Part shown: piece by piece, positions 43,601 to 50,131 of the stretch
Position numbering within the stretch: position 1 is the stretch's first letter
Layout of the letters: each line of letters opens with the position of its first letter
Source of the DNA: CAVSUB01 sp963730995
GTDB taxonomy: Bacteria; Acidobacteriota; Vicinamibacteria; Vicinamibacterales; 2-12-FULL-66-21
Reading direction: 5' to 3'
DNA length: 64,000 bases
NCBI GenBank assembly: GCA_963730995.1
Contig: CAVSUB010000012.1
Location: 558,001 to 622,000, forward strand
Made by a program: the position numbers and the translations under genes
The notes under the pieces: model-generated
Told to the model about the DNA's origin: nothing
The model's database searches: none
The model's input: only the letters and a program-made list of their open reading frames with translations

Positions 43601-44433
43601 CTGCCGGCCGCCTCCTGAACGAGGTAGTACCCGCCCGCCGGAATAGTCCCGTTCAGTGCCGTTGCTGCCCAGGCGCTTCCGGCGGCGGATGTGTATTGCA
43701 CAGTCCAACCGGCGACGCTGATATCGAACAACTCACGATTGCGCAGCTCGATGAAGTCATTCTTGAGCTCGGCGCCGCTGTTGCCACCGCCTCCGTAAAC
43801 CTGGCTGATGACGACATCGGCAGCCGGAGCTGTCGTGATCACGGCGGAATTGCGAGGTGTGGGCCCGAGGATGACGAAATCGGCGGAGTTGTCGTCCGTG
43901 TCTGTCGTGCCGCCCTGCAGCCGCAGGGCCGCAGTCGTGTTCGACAGCTGCGCGGTAGGCGATGTCTCTGCGCAGCTGGCAGCGCCGAACCCGATCAGAT
44001 CGGCGAGATCAGCGCCGCTTGGGCATGCCCCTGAGAGCAGGCCTGCGGTCCGGACGAGCGCCACTTTTCCCGCAGTGGCGCTCATCGAAATCGAGCCCAC
44101 GGCATCCGGGGTCGGCAAGGGCGTCGTACCGCCGCTGCCTATCGCTTCTTGTACCAGGTAGTACTTGCCTGGCTGGACCGTCCCCGACAGCGCCGTCGCC
44201 TGCCACGACGTGCCACTCGCGGACGCGTACTGGACCGTCCAGCCGGTCACGTCAACTGGCGCGCTGCCGCGGTTGTAAAGCTCGATGAAATCGTTGGTGA
44301 ACGTCGCCCCAGTGTTCCCGCCACCACCGTAAACCTGGCTGATGACGACGTCCGGGCTGATCGCGTGAGGAGTGGGCGACGCGGCGATGAGGGTGACCAG
44401 AGCGAGGAAAAGAACGCGGGAGAAGCGTTGCAT
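40669..44433 (-). CDS. Large secreted nuclease with two lamin-tail domains
   Basis: A 1254-aa exported protein. The signal peptide is VLFLALVTLIAASPTPHA; start ATG 44433 is preferred over 44508, since it directly precedes the signal. Two lamin-tail repeats lie at about residues 27-165 and 200-345 (VVISQVYGGGGNTGA and VVISQVYGGGGNSGA). The middle holds OB-like segments, then an endonuclease/exonuclease/phosphatase domain at about 770-1080: NLERFFDE, ILGVVEVEN, VIVNHLRSL, VGDYNAFPF and SDHDAAIAYF, which carry its metal and catalytic residues. A DUF5011-like immunoglobulin domain (TSFTDPGATAHDDEG) and a last beta domain follow. The layout is that of ExeM/NucH-type extracellular DNases. Confidence 0.9.
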   Translation of the reverse strand: MQRFSRVLFLALVTLIAASPTPHAISPDVVISQVYGGGGNTGATFTNDFIELYNRGSAPVDVTGWTVQYASASGTSWQATALSGTVQPGKYYLVQEAIGSGGTTPLPTPDAVGSISMSATAGKVALVRTAGLLSGACPSGADLADLIGFGAASCAETSPTAQLSNTTAALRLQGGTTDTDDNSADFVILGPTPRNSAVITTAPAADVVISQVYGGGGNSGAELKNDFIELRNRELFDISVAGWTVQYTSAAGSAWAATALNGTIPAGGYYLVQEAAGSGGSLSLPAPDAAGNIAMSATSGKVALIAGATPLTGTCPLSGVLDFVGYGAASCFEGSGPTPTLSNTTAAIRHDGGLADTNDNAADFLAGVPSPKSTVGVPPTAIGAAVPASIASGTSTLLTLKVTPGAFPPGPVAAVSVDLSTIGGGTQTFFDDGTNGDITAGDNVYSFQVVATGTPGFKVLTGSITDVRGRLGTASIRLAIEPSTPTPISQIQGSGSTSPLVGQFVTAAGIVTALRSSGFYVQTPDGLDDLDPSTSEGLFVFTSGATVKPAVGDEVRVSGIVSEFAPAPPSPPLTELGGGPLFSVIGSMQPLPLPIVLHPSDTPPTGPLEQLEKYEGMRVQADLSVIAPTEGTVFESDATASSSGVFYAVVDGVPRPVREPGLDPASPAPAGLPCCVPRFDGNPERLRVDSSAQPGSAILNVAAGQRISGVTGVLDFAFGSYAILPDPGTGVVTGAQAATPVPVASATEFTVASANLERFFDELDDPNHDDVALTPDAVNLRLLKASLTIRHVLRSPDILGVVEVENLSILQRLAAKINADALAEGESDPMYVAYLEEGNDIGGIDSGFLVKSTRVNVISVEQIGKDATYAPPGQAPGAPLPLLNDRPPLVLKAEVIAPLGTPFAVTVIVNHLRSLSGIDGTDGDRIRAKRQAQAEFLASLIQAHQATERVISVGDYNAFPFNDGFVDVVGTIRGTPTPADQVALASADLVDPDLTNLGDSLDPSQHYSFVFDGNAQALDHIIVNGLALKRFTRAGYARSNADFPESLRGDGTRPERVSDHDAAIAYFAFPAAPVVTLVGGSQLDVEAFTSFTDPGATAHDDEGPLDVTTSGAVDVNTPGDYTLMYSATNGSLTTTITRVVRVRDTIAPELTALQLTPDLLSPANHRLVDVLAAYATSDASGTPSCALRVSSSEPANGRGDGNTAVDSIVIDAQHVQLRAERSTQGRDRIYTVTVSCSDDAGNASSESATVAVPK

Positions 44434-44460
44434 GAGGACCCCTGGGCAGCTGCTGAGCTC

Positions 44461-44530
44461 GAGTCGTCGAGCCGCAGAGATTCTCCGTGACCCTACCGGG
44501 GCAGTCAACGACGACGCTGCAAAATCTCTC
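44461..44530. other. Possible pseudoknot between divergent genes
   Basis: AGAGATT (44476-44482) pairs with AATCTCT (44523-44529), and GTCGTCG (44463-44469) with CGACGAC (44509-44515), whose second arm lies in the loop of the first. Either strand could form it. It lies in the leader of the nuclease gene or upstream of the small plus-strand genes. Chance is a real alternative. Confidence 0.2.
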
Positions 44531-44636
44531 GATCGCGATACCAGAATCGACGTGACCTACCCTGTCACACGGTGTTCGTAGACTCAGTTGCAGGATGAGG
44601 ACGGGCCCACGCCCGACCTCGAGCACGGAGGCGGAT

Positions 44637-44891
44637 GTGACGGCACCAGTCGACGGATCGCTCGCACGCAAGCTGGATTTCGGGGAGAAAGGGATCACCG
44701 TGGGGCCGCAGTCGAGGCTTCGCCTGGCGCCTGCGTCCCGGGCACTGCGAGGGCCGGACAAGTACAAGGTCCTTGCTCACCGTCGTCACCAGGCCCAGAT
44801 CAAGGCGCGCCGACTGCTGGAGCTCGCGAGCGACGGGGAGTGCGGGTCGGCGACCTCGGATGGCATCGAGTCAATGCGAGGACAGCGATGA
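44637..44891 (+). CDS. Small basic protein of unknown function (84 aa)
   Basis: Not recognised. The product begins with GTG (TAPVDGSLARKLDFGEKG) and continues ITVGPQSRLRLAP with a basic, helical middle (HRRHQAQIKARRLLELA). It has no signal peptide or membrane segment. The start is supported by GGAGG six bases upstream of GTG 44637; a longer reading from ATG 44595 has no Shine-Dalgarno. The stop overlaps the next start as ATGA, which is the main evidence that both small genes are real. Confidence 0.5.
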   Translation: MTAPVDGSLARKLDFGEKGITVGPQSRLRLAPASRALRGPDKYKVLAHRRHQAQIKARRLLELASDGECGSATSDGIESMRGQR

Positions 44892-45094
44892 AAACCACGG
44901 ACCACATCTGCGTAGCTCACGCAATCTGCTTTCAGTGCTTCAAGGCGGGTGCGGACCGGACGCGGGCGCGGCGGGAAGCCTGGGCGCAGCGGTCGCTTCC
45001 CTTCGAGCCGCCGCAGCCGAGCCTGTCGACGCGCGAGATTGCACATCGAGAGAAGATGCTGGCGCACCTGGCGCGTGCGGCCGGTCGCGCCTGA
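44888..45094 (+). CDS. Small CxxC-containing protein of unknown function (68 aa)
   Basis: A 68-aa protein starting MKTTDHICVAHAICFQCFKAG, where CVAHAICFQC places His and Cys pairs as in small zinc-binding proteins, followed by a basic helix (DRTRARREAWAQRSLPFE) and STREIAHREKMLAHLARA. ATG 44888 has GAGGA eight bases upstream and overlaps the preceding stop by 4 bp, so translation is coupled. It ends 33 bp before the convergent DUF2207 gene. Zinc binding is inference. Confidence 0.55.
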   Translation: MKTTDHICVAHAICFQCFKAGADRTRARREAWAQRSLPFEPPQPSLSTREIAHREKMLAHLARAAGRA

Positions 45095-45127
45095 TTGTCG
45101 GGACGAACACCGGAATCGCGGGCCGGA

Positions 45128-46861
45128 CTACCCGGCCCCTGACGCACCGCCGCCAGCGGCGCCACCGGCGCCGTGGGCACCGTGCGCGCCAGCCGACATC
45201 ACGAAGGCTGTGAACGCACGCTCGCGCGATCCTGCCGAGAGCGCGCGGAACCACGCCGGCACGCTGTTGGGATGCCGCTTCACATACTTCGCCCACCCGG
45301 CCGCGAGCCCGGTCGCCACGGCGAAGGGCAGGAATGCTTCCACCCCCGAGGGGGCGGGCTGCCGCTCGTGGGTCAGCGCCTTCAGGTATTCCCGGAATCC
45401 GCGCCAACCCGCGGCGCGGCGTAGACCCTCGTTCGATAGCGGAGTCGTGGCCGCGGCGAAGATCATCGCCGACATGGCAGTCACCGCCAACGCCGCGGGA
45501 ATCAACATCGACCACGCGCCATACCGGCTGACGAGGAACATGCCTGCCACGGCCAGGGTTATGGCCGACAGAATCAGCACCGCGACGGAGATCCGGACGT
45601 ATCGATCGCGGATGCGCTTTCGATCCTGGTCGATGAGGCCGGCGGCGCTGAGGTCCTCTCGCACCGCCGCACTGAACTGTCTGAAGCGCCGGACCAATCG
45701 CCTTTTCGCCGCCGTCAGCGACGTGGCCTGTCCAATCTTCGTCTCGTCCAGCGTGATGGACAGCAGCGCGCGCTCGTGCGCGGAGAGTGGTGCTCTTGTC
45801 GGCAGCGGCCGGATGCTGAAACTCGGTTGACCAAGGAAGCCCCGCGGCTGCTCCTCGATGGACACGATTCCCCGGCCTGCCAGCGAGAGGAAGGTCGCCA
45901 TCGCATGCTCGATTGCGACGCGCCCGTTCGAGAGCAGGGCTCCAACCAGCCCGGGGGGGAGCGAATCGGGGGCAGCCATTGACGTCCGCGACGCCAGCTG
46001 ATCGCGTCGCGGCGGATCGTATTGCTGGCGCAGGCCGAACAACACGATGAGGCCGGCCATCGAAATGAGAAACGCCGCAGTCATCCAGCGCGGCGCGAGC
46101 GCCTGCGCCGACAGCTGCGCCTGCTGCCAGGCAGGCGGTGCCGTCAGGATGCTGCCGCGAGCCATGTCGAACCGGGCTTCGATCCAGCCGTTCGCTCGAA
46201 CGCCGGAGGCCGTCGCCCGAGCGACGACGGGTGCCGCGGCCGTGTCCTCGGCGGCGCGTCGAACCGTCGCATCCACCGGACCGTCAATCCGGTGCCATTC
46301 CATCGTCGGTGCCGGGACTCGCGCGGATCCGCCTGAGAGTGCAGCCGGGAACTCGAATTCCACCGTCGCCGCGGCGATCCGATATGCGTGCTCTGTCGGA
46401 AGTGCGCGCCACGCCACCACGTCCGTGTCGGCACCCTGCGTGACCACGCCGCGGGCCACGTACGTCAGGACGAAGACGTGCGTCGAGTCGGCCAACGGCT
46501 GAAAGCGCCACAGCACGCGCATCTTCGAGCTGCCGGTGACTTGAATGTGGTTCACGCCGTCGCCGATCGGAAACGGACGGCCATCGAGGCTCGCGGCGAC
46601 GATTTCGATGCCATCCGTGCGGCGGACAGGAATGTCGCGGAAGACGTGATCGAAGGTGCCGCTCTCGAATCGAAAGGCGACAGTCTCGGTGACCTCCACG
46701 GCGCCGCCGTCCATGACGCGGACGCGCGAGTCGAACCGCTCGGCAGAATAGCTCTTGGCTGCTTCGAGCGGTGCGACGGCGGCTGCCCCTGCAATGAGCG
46801 CGGCGGAGAGAACGACGCGGAGGGCGCCCGGGCGGAGAGGCGTGCGCATGTCGGCGATCAT
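45128..46861 (-). CDS. DUF2207-type membrane protein
   Basis: A 577-aa inner-membrane protein of unknown function. After a signal or anchor segment (VVLSAALIAGAAAVAPLEA) comes a long extracytoplasmic beta domain (SYSAERFDSRVRVMDGGAVE, with FDHVFRDIPVRR), then a membrane span (WMTAAFLISMAGLIVLFGLR), a cytoplasmic part and two further spans (ISVAVLILSAITLAVAGMFL and a second directly after). The C-terminus is Gly/Ala/His-rich (GAHGAHGAGGAAGGGASGAG), as in many DUF2207 proteins. Start ATG 46861; ATG 46849 is an alternative. Confidence 0.85.
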   Translation of the reverse strand: MIADMRTPLRPGALRVVLSAALIAGAAAVAPLEAAKSYSAERFDSRVRVMDGGAVEVTETVAFRFESGTFDHVFRDIPVRRTDGIEIVAASLDGRPFPIGDGVNHIQVTGSSKMRVLWRFQPLADSTHVFVLTYVARGVVTQGADTDVVAWRALPTEHAYRIAAATVEFEFPAALSGGSARVPAPTMEWHRIDGPVDATVRRAAEDTAAAPVVARATASGVRANGWIEARFDMARGSILTAPPAWQQAQLSAQALAPRWMTAAFLISMAGLIVLFGLRQQYDPPRRDQLASRTSMAAPDSLPPGLVGALLSNGRVAIEHAMATFLSLAGRGIVSIEEQPRGFLGQPSFSIRPLPTRAPLSAHERALLSITLDETKIGQATSLTAAKRRLVRRFRQFSAAVREDLSAAGLIDQDRKRIRDRYVRISVAVLILSAITLAVAGMFLVSRYGAWSMLIPAALAVTAMSAMIFAAATTPLSNEGLRRAAGWRGFREYLKALTHERQPAPSGVEAFLPFAVATGLAAGWAKYVKRHPNSVPAWFRALSAGSRERAFTAFVMSAGAHGAHGAGGAAGGGASGAG

Positions 46862-46882
46862 ACCGCCGAGGCGCGAAAGCTG

Positions 46883-46910
46883 TAGCGGCGGGCCGTCGGG
46901 CCCGCCGTAC
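46883..46910. repeat. Half-size GTAGGGC-family hairpin
   Basis: GTAGCGGCGGGC and GCCCGCCGTAC around CGTCGG form a near-perfect hairpin, like one half of the repeats at 419 and 50042. Confidence 0.5.
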
Positions 46911-46918
46911 GTTGGGAA

Positions 46919-46983
46919 GAAGCTGTCAGCTGTCAGCTAGCAGCTGTTAGCTTCGCGGAATTCCAGAATCAGTGAATTCCGGG
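46919..46983. repeat. CAGCT-type repeat, copy f, with GGAATTCC module
   Basis: AGCTGTCAGCTGTCAGCTAG and CAGCTGTTAGC, then GGAATTCCAGAATCAGTG and AATTCCGGG. It is the same composite as copy e in inverse order. It ends at the stop codon of the Spy-like gene. Confidence 0.7.
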
Positions 46984-46984
46984 A

Positions 46985-47434
46985 CTAGAACTCCGCGCGC
47001 CCGCGTGGACCAGCGGGAGCCTCGCGCGCCATCTGACGCTGTTCCGGCGTCAGAATCTGCGCAATCCGCAGTTGGAGGTCGACGCGCTCGTTGAGCGCCG
47101 CCGCCTCTGCCTCGTTGATCGAGGTCTTGAGCTGCTCGATCCTGGCCGTATCCGGCACGTCAGCCATCACGGCGGCGGTCAGGTCCTGGTGCAGCTTGGC
47201 AAGCGTCTGACCGGCATTCTGGCCGGAGCGCTCGGATAGAATGCCTTTGACCTGCTCCTTCTGGGCGTCGGTCAGCCCCAGTCGCTGCAGCATGGGCAGT
47301 GGTCCAGGTCCGCCTCCGGGTCCCATCCCCCGAAATCCTCCACGTTGCCCTTGCGCCGAGACCGTACCGACGGCGAACGCGGCGACGACCATCAACGCGG
47401 ATGCTGCACACACGACTTGCGATCTGATACTCAT
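46985..47434 (-). CDS. Spy/CpxP-family periplasmic protein
   Basis: A 149-aa exported chaperone-like protein. Signal peptide VVCAASALMVVAAFAVGTVSAQ, a Gly-rich linker (GQRGGFRGMGPGGGPG), then the helical domain with two LTxxQ motifs: LGLTDAQKEQVKGIL and ILTPEQRQMARE. Family members bind unfolded periplasmic proteins or modulate envelope-stress sensors. Start ATG 47434 has AGGAGAA upstream. It is divergent from the sigma factor gene and preceded by an ECF-type promoter sequence, which links it to that regulator. Confidence 0.85.
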   Translation of the reverse strand: MSIRSQVVCAASALMVVAAFAVGTVSAQGQRGGFRGMGPGGGPGPLPMLQRLGLTDAQKEQVKGILSERSGQNAGQTLAKLHQDLTAAVMADVPDTARIEQLKTSINEAEAAALNERVDLQLRIAQILTPEQRQMAREAPAGPRGRAEF

Positions 47435-47456
47435 GGGTCAGTTCTCCTGTGAAGTC

Positions 47457-47485
47457 TTGGACTTCGAGGTCCACCGGAATATTCC
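47457..47485 (-). promoter_or_regulatory. ECF-sigma-type promoter for the Spy-like gene
   Basis: On the minus strand GGAATAT (47485-47479) and GTCCAA (47462-47457) are 16 bp apart, close to the sigmaE-type GGAACTT-N16-GTC layout. GGAATATTCC (47476-47485) is itself a palindrome, so it also presents GGAATAT on the plus strand toward the sigma gene. Confidence 0.55.
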
Positions 47486-47578
47486 CGTCCCCGGCCGTTG
47501 ACGCTCGGGGAATAAATCAGCGCTGGATGCAGTCCAACCGTCGACAGGCCTCGCCGGGGCGGAGAGGATAACTGCGCA

Positions 47579-48127
47579 GTGGATGACCGCCGGCTCGTGG
47601 AGGCTGCCGCCGAGGGCAGCCGCGAAGCCTTCGACGAGCTGGTCCGGCGCCATCAGACGTCCATCCTCAACCTCGTACGTGCGTTGACGGGTGGAAGCGC
47701 TGATGCTGAAGACCTCGCGCAGGACGTGTTCGTCCGTGCCTGGCGCGGACTGTCCGGCTTCCGCGGTGAAAGCGCCTTTGGAACCTGGTTGCACCGCGTG
47801 GCGATCAATGTCGTGCAGTCGCATCGCGGCCGTGCATCCAAGCTGCGCCGGCTCTTTCAAGTTGGCCCGGCGACGCCGGATGTGCAGGACGATCCGATCG
47901 AGTCGGCCGCCGATCCGGCCGACCTGGAACAGGACGTGATCTTGCGGGATGCGATCGACAAGGCGCTTGCGACGCTTCCCGAGGAGTTGCGGATCGCCGT
48001 GACGCTGCGTGACGTCCAGGGTCTGGACTATCGCGCGATCGCGGAAATCACGGGCGCGCCGATCGGCACAGTGGAGTCGCGCATCTTCCGGGCGCGGGCG
48101 CGCCTCAAGAAGGAGTTGAAGACATGA
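47579..48127 (+). CDS. ECF RNA polymerase sigma factor (RpoE-like)
   Basis: A 182-aa ECF sigma factor. Region 2: FDELVRRHQTSILNLVRALT, DAEDLAQDVFVRAWRGL and FGTWLHRVAINVV. Region 4: LATLPEELRIAVTLRDVQGL and YRAIAEITGAPIGTVESRIFRARARLK. The linker (about residues 85-120) is acidic. Start GTG 47579 follows an AGGA-containing leader. The anti-sigma gene overlaps the stop by 4 bp (ATGA). The adjacent anti-sigma and two Spy-like proteins suggest an envelope-stress regulon. Confidence 0.92.
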   Translation: MDDRRLVEAAAEGSREAFDELVRRHQTSILNLVRALTGGSADAEDLAQDVFVRAWRGLSGFRGESAFGTWLHRVAINVVQSHRGRASKLRRLFQVGPATPDVQDDPIESAADPADLEQDVILRDAIDKALATLPEELRIAVTLRDVQGLDYRAIAEITGAPIGTVESRIFRARARLKKELKT

Positions 48128-48627
48128 CGGCCTGTGGCGACAAGCATCGGATGCTGGCGCGACTGGCGGACGGAAGCGGAGCAAACGCGCCGACGGCCGA
48201 GGAACAGGCGGAGCTCGACGCGCACCTCGCCGAGTGCGCGGCCTGCCGCAGCGCCCTCGATGAGCAGCGGCTCGTTGCGAACGTCCTGCGCTCGAGGCCG
48301 GCGCTCGTGCCGTCGGCGGCGTTCTCTCGTCGGCTTGCATCACGCCTCGACGAAGCCTCTGGCTGGCTGGGCATCCTCGACTGGCGGACGTGGACGTTCC
48401 GCCTGGCGCCGGTCGCTGCGGCACTCGCGATTGCCGCGCTCCTCGCCGGAACATCCTCGACCTCCGAGGGATCGACGACAACGCTCGATGCCTGGACGCG
48501 CGGCGTCGGCGAGCCTTCGTCGGTGGCGTCCGCCGTGTGGCAGGACGGCACAAGCTCGGATGCGCTCATCGAGACGATGTTGACCGGCGCGGGCGGCGGC
48601 ACCAGGGAGACGAGCGATGTTCGATAG
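48124..48627 (+). CDS. Zinc-finger anti-sigma factor, single membrane span
   Basis: A 167-aa anti-sigma factor. The N-terminal ZAS-type domain has HLAECAACRSAL (His-x3-Cys-x2-Cys), with a likely upstream His in DKHRMLARL. One membrane segment lies at about residues 98-113 (LAPVAAALAIAALLAG), and the rest, about 50 residues, is periplasmic. This orientation lets the periplasmic part sense stress and the cytoplasmic part hold the sigma factor. The start overlaps the sigma stop; the next gene overlaps its 3' end by 11 bp. Confidence 0.85.
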   Translation: MTACGDKHRMLARLADGSGANAPTAEEQAELDAHLAECAACRSALDEQRLVANVLRSRPALVPSAAFSRRLASRLDEASGWLGILDWRTWTFRLAPVAAALAIAALLAGTSSTSEGSTTTLDAWTRGVGEPSSVASAVWQDGTSSDALIETMLTGAGGGTRETSDVR

Positions 48628-49069
48628 CCGGCCACGCATCTGGTTCTCCCTTTTCGTTCTCGCGGTGTTCTGCGTCGGCCTCGCCTCCGGTGTTCTGCTC
48701 GGGCGTCGTATGGTTGGACCGCCCGGACGTCCGTTTGGTAACTTCGAGGGCCCTCCCGGGCCCGGTCTCCGCAGAGGCGGTCCGCCGCCGGGGATTCTCC
48801 TCGACCGGCTCGATCGCGAACTGTCTTTCACGGACGAGCAGCGCGCCCGCGTCGGGGCCGTCCTCAAGACGAGCCGCGAGCGCCTCGATCAATTCCAGCA
48901 GGACACGCACAACCGCCTGGAGAACGAGCAGCGCGACCTGCGTGAACAGATTCGTCGCCAGCTGACGCCCGAGCAGCAGGCGAGGTTCGATCGATGGATC
49001 GAAGCCAACCCTCCACGGGGACCCGGGCGACGCGGACGTGGCGAGCGGCCGCCAGGTTTGCTACCGTAG
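48617..49069 (+). CDS. Membrane-anchored Spy-like (heavy-metal-resistance type) periplasmic protein
   Basis: A 150-aa protein with an N-terminal membrane anchor (IWFSLFVLAVFCVGLASGVLL), a Gly/Pro/Arg-rich linker, and a helical domain: LDRLDRELSFTDEQRARVGA and QIRRQLTPEQQARFDRWIE, giving the two xTxEQ motifs of Spy/CpxP and CnrX-like sensors. The tail is again Gly/Arg/Pro-rich. It is the third gene of the sigma operon and a paralogue in design of the divergent 46985-47434 protein, but anchored rather than released. Confidence 0.8.
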   Translation: MFDSRPRIWFSLFVLAVFCVGLASGVLLGRRMVGPPGRPFGNFEGPPGPGLRRGGPPPGILLDRLDRELSFTDEQRARVGAVLKTSRERLDQFQQDTHNRLENEQRDLREQIRRQLTPEQQARFDRWIEANPPRGPGRRGRGERPPGLLP

Positions 49070-49095
49070 TCTTGCCAGCCTGCCGACCTGGGTGA

Positions 49096-50004
49096 ATGAC
49101 GATGAAGTCGTACGCCGTTTCTCTGCTCTTTTTATCGGTAGTCCTGGTTGCCGAGCAGGCGACGTCTGCCCGAGACAAGCACGGGCGGCTGGACAGCCGC
49201 TGGCTCGACTCACCGGTGACCGTCGATGGATCGCCTGTTGACTGGCCGGGACCGCTCGTTCCCTTCAACGACGAACCGGTCTCGATCGGTGCCGCCAACG
49301 ATGGTGAGTCGATGTTCGTCGTGCTGACGGCAAGCGACCGCGCCCCACGAATGCAGATCGTGAGGCGCGGGCTGATCGTCTGGTTCGATTCCGGCGGGAA
49401 GGACAGGAAGCGTTTCGGTCTGAAGTTCCCGATCGGCGCAGGGGTCAGCGAAGAGGATCTTCACGGAAGGCGCCGCGGCGGTGGAAGCGGTGATGGGTCG
49501 TCGCGAGGGGGCGATGGCGAAGGTCCACCGCGCGAAGGCACGCAGCGGGACGCGCCGCCGCCGCCGCAGCCGGACGCGCCTCCGGACCCACCAAATCGGC
49601 TCGAGGTCCTCGGATCCTCGAAGGACGACGCGCGCAGCTTCACAGCCGACAAGGCCCCGGGAATCGAGGTGAAGCTTGGACAGGCCGAAGGCCTGCTCAC
49701 CTACGAGCTCAAGGTGCCGCTCGCAGCAAACGATGCGCACCCCTATGGCATTGGCGCGAAGCCAGGCGCAGTGATCTCGGTTGGTCTCGAGATGCCGAAG
49801 CTGGAGATGCCTGAGGGGCGTGGACGTGAAGGCGGTGGCCGCGGCGGTCCCGGCGGCGGTATGGGCGGTCACGGTGGCGGCGGGATGGGAGGCTATGGTG
49901 GCATGGGCGGGAGAGGTGGACATTCCAACGGCGGAGGCTACGAACGAGCGGAACAGCCGAAGCCGCTCAGCGGCTGGATGGCCGTTCAACTGGCGTCGAA
50001 GTAG
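49096..50004 (+). CDS. Exported protein with CBM9-like N-terminus and Gly-rich tail
   Basis: A 302-aa protein of unknown function. Signal peptide SYAVSLLFLSVVLVAEQATSA; then DSPVTVDGSPVDWPGPLVPF and AANDGESMFVVLTASD, which resemble the first strands of carbohydrate-binding family 9-like domains. The domain is interrupted by a low-complexity stretch (about residues 128-165) and resumes with VKLGQAEGLLTYELKVPL. The C-terminus has a Gly/His/Arg-rich region (GGHGGGGMGGYGGMGGRGG) and ends SGWMAVQLASK. It follows the sigma operon by 26 bp on the same strand, so it may be a fourth member. Confidence 0.65.
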   Translation: MTMKSYAVSLLFLSVVLVAEQATSARDKHGRLDSRWLDSPVTVDGSPVDWPGPLVPFNDEPVSIGAANDGESMFVVLTASDRAPRMQIVRRGLIVWFDSGGKDRKRFGLKFPIGAGVSEEDLHGRRRGGGSGDGSSRGGDGEGPPREGTQRDAPPPPQPDAPPDPPNRLEVLGSSKDDARSFTADKAPGIEVKLGQAEGLLTYELKVPLAANDAHPYGIGAKPGAVISVGLEMPKLEMPEGRGREGGGRGGPGGGMGGHGGGGMGGYGGMGGRGGHSNGGGYERAEQPKPLSGWMAVQLASK

Positions 50005-50041
50005 ACCGGGGGGCTTCGTCCTGGATCTGCCATGTATCGGT

Positions 50042-50096
50042 TGTAGGGCGGGGCTGTCAAGCCCCGCCGACGCGGGGTCTGAAGACCCCGCGCTAC
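50042..50096. repeat. Palindromic GTAGGGC-family repeat, copy 3
   Basis: Two hairpins side by side, GGCGGGGCTGTCAAGCCCCGCC-like (split at CTGTCAAG) and GCGGGGTCTGAAGACCCCGC, enclosed by TGTAG and CTAC. It lies between two convergent genes and may stop transcription from both sides. Confidence 0.75.
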
Positions 50097-50131
50097 GCTA
50101 ACCGAAGTGAATAGCGGTGTGGACCCCCGCC

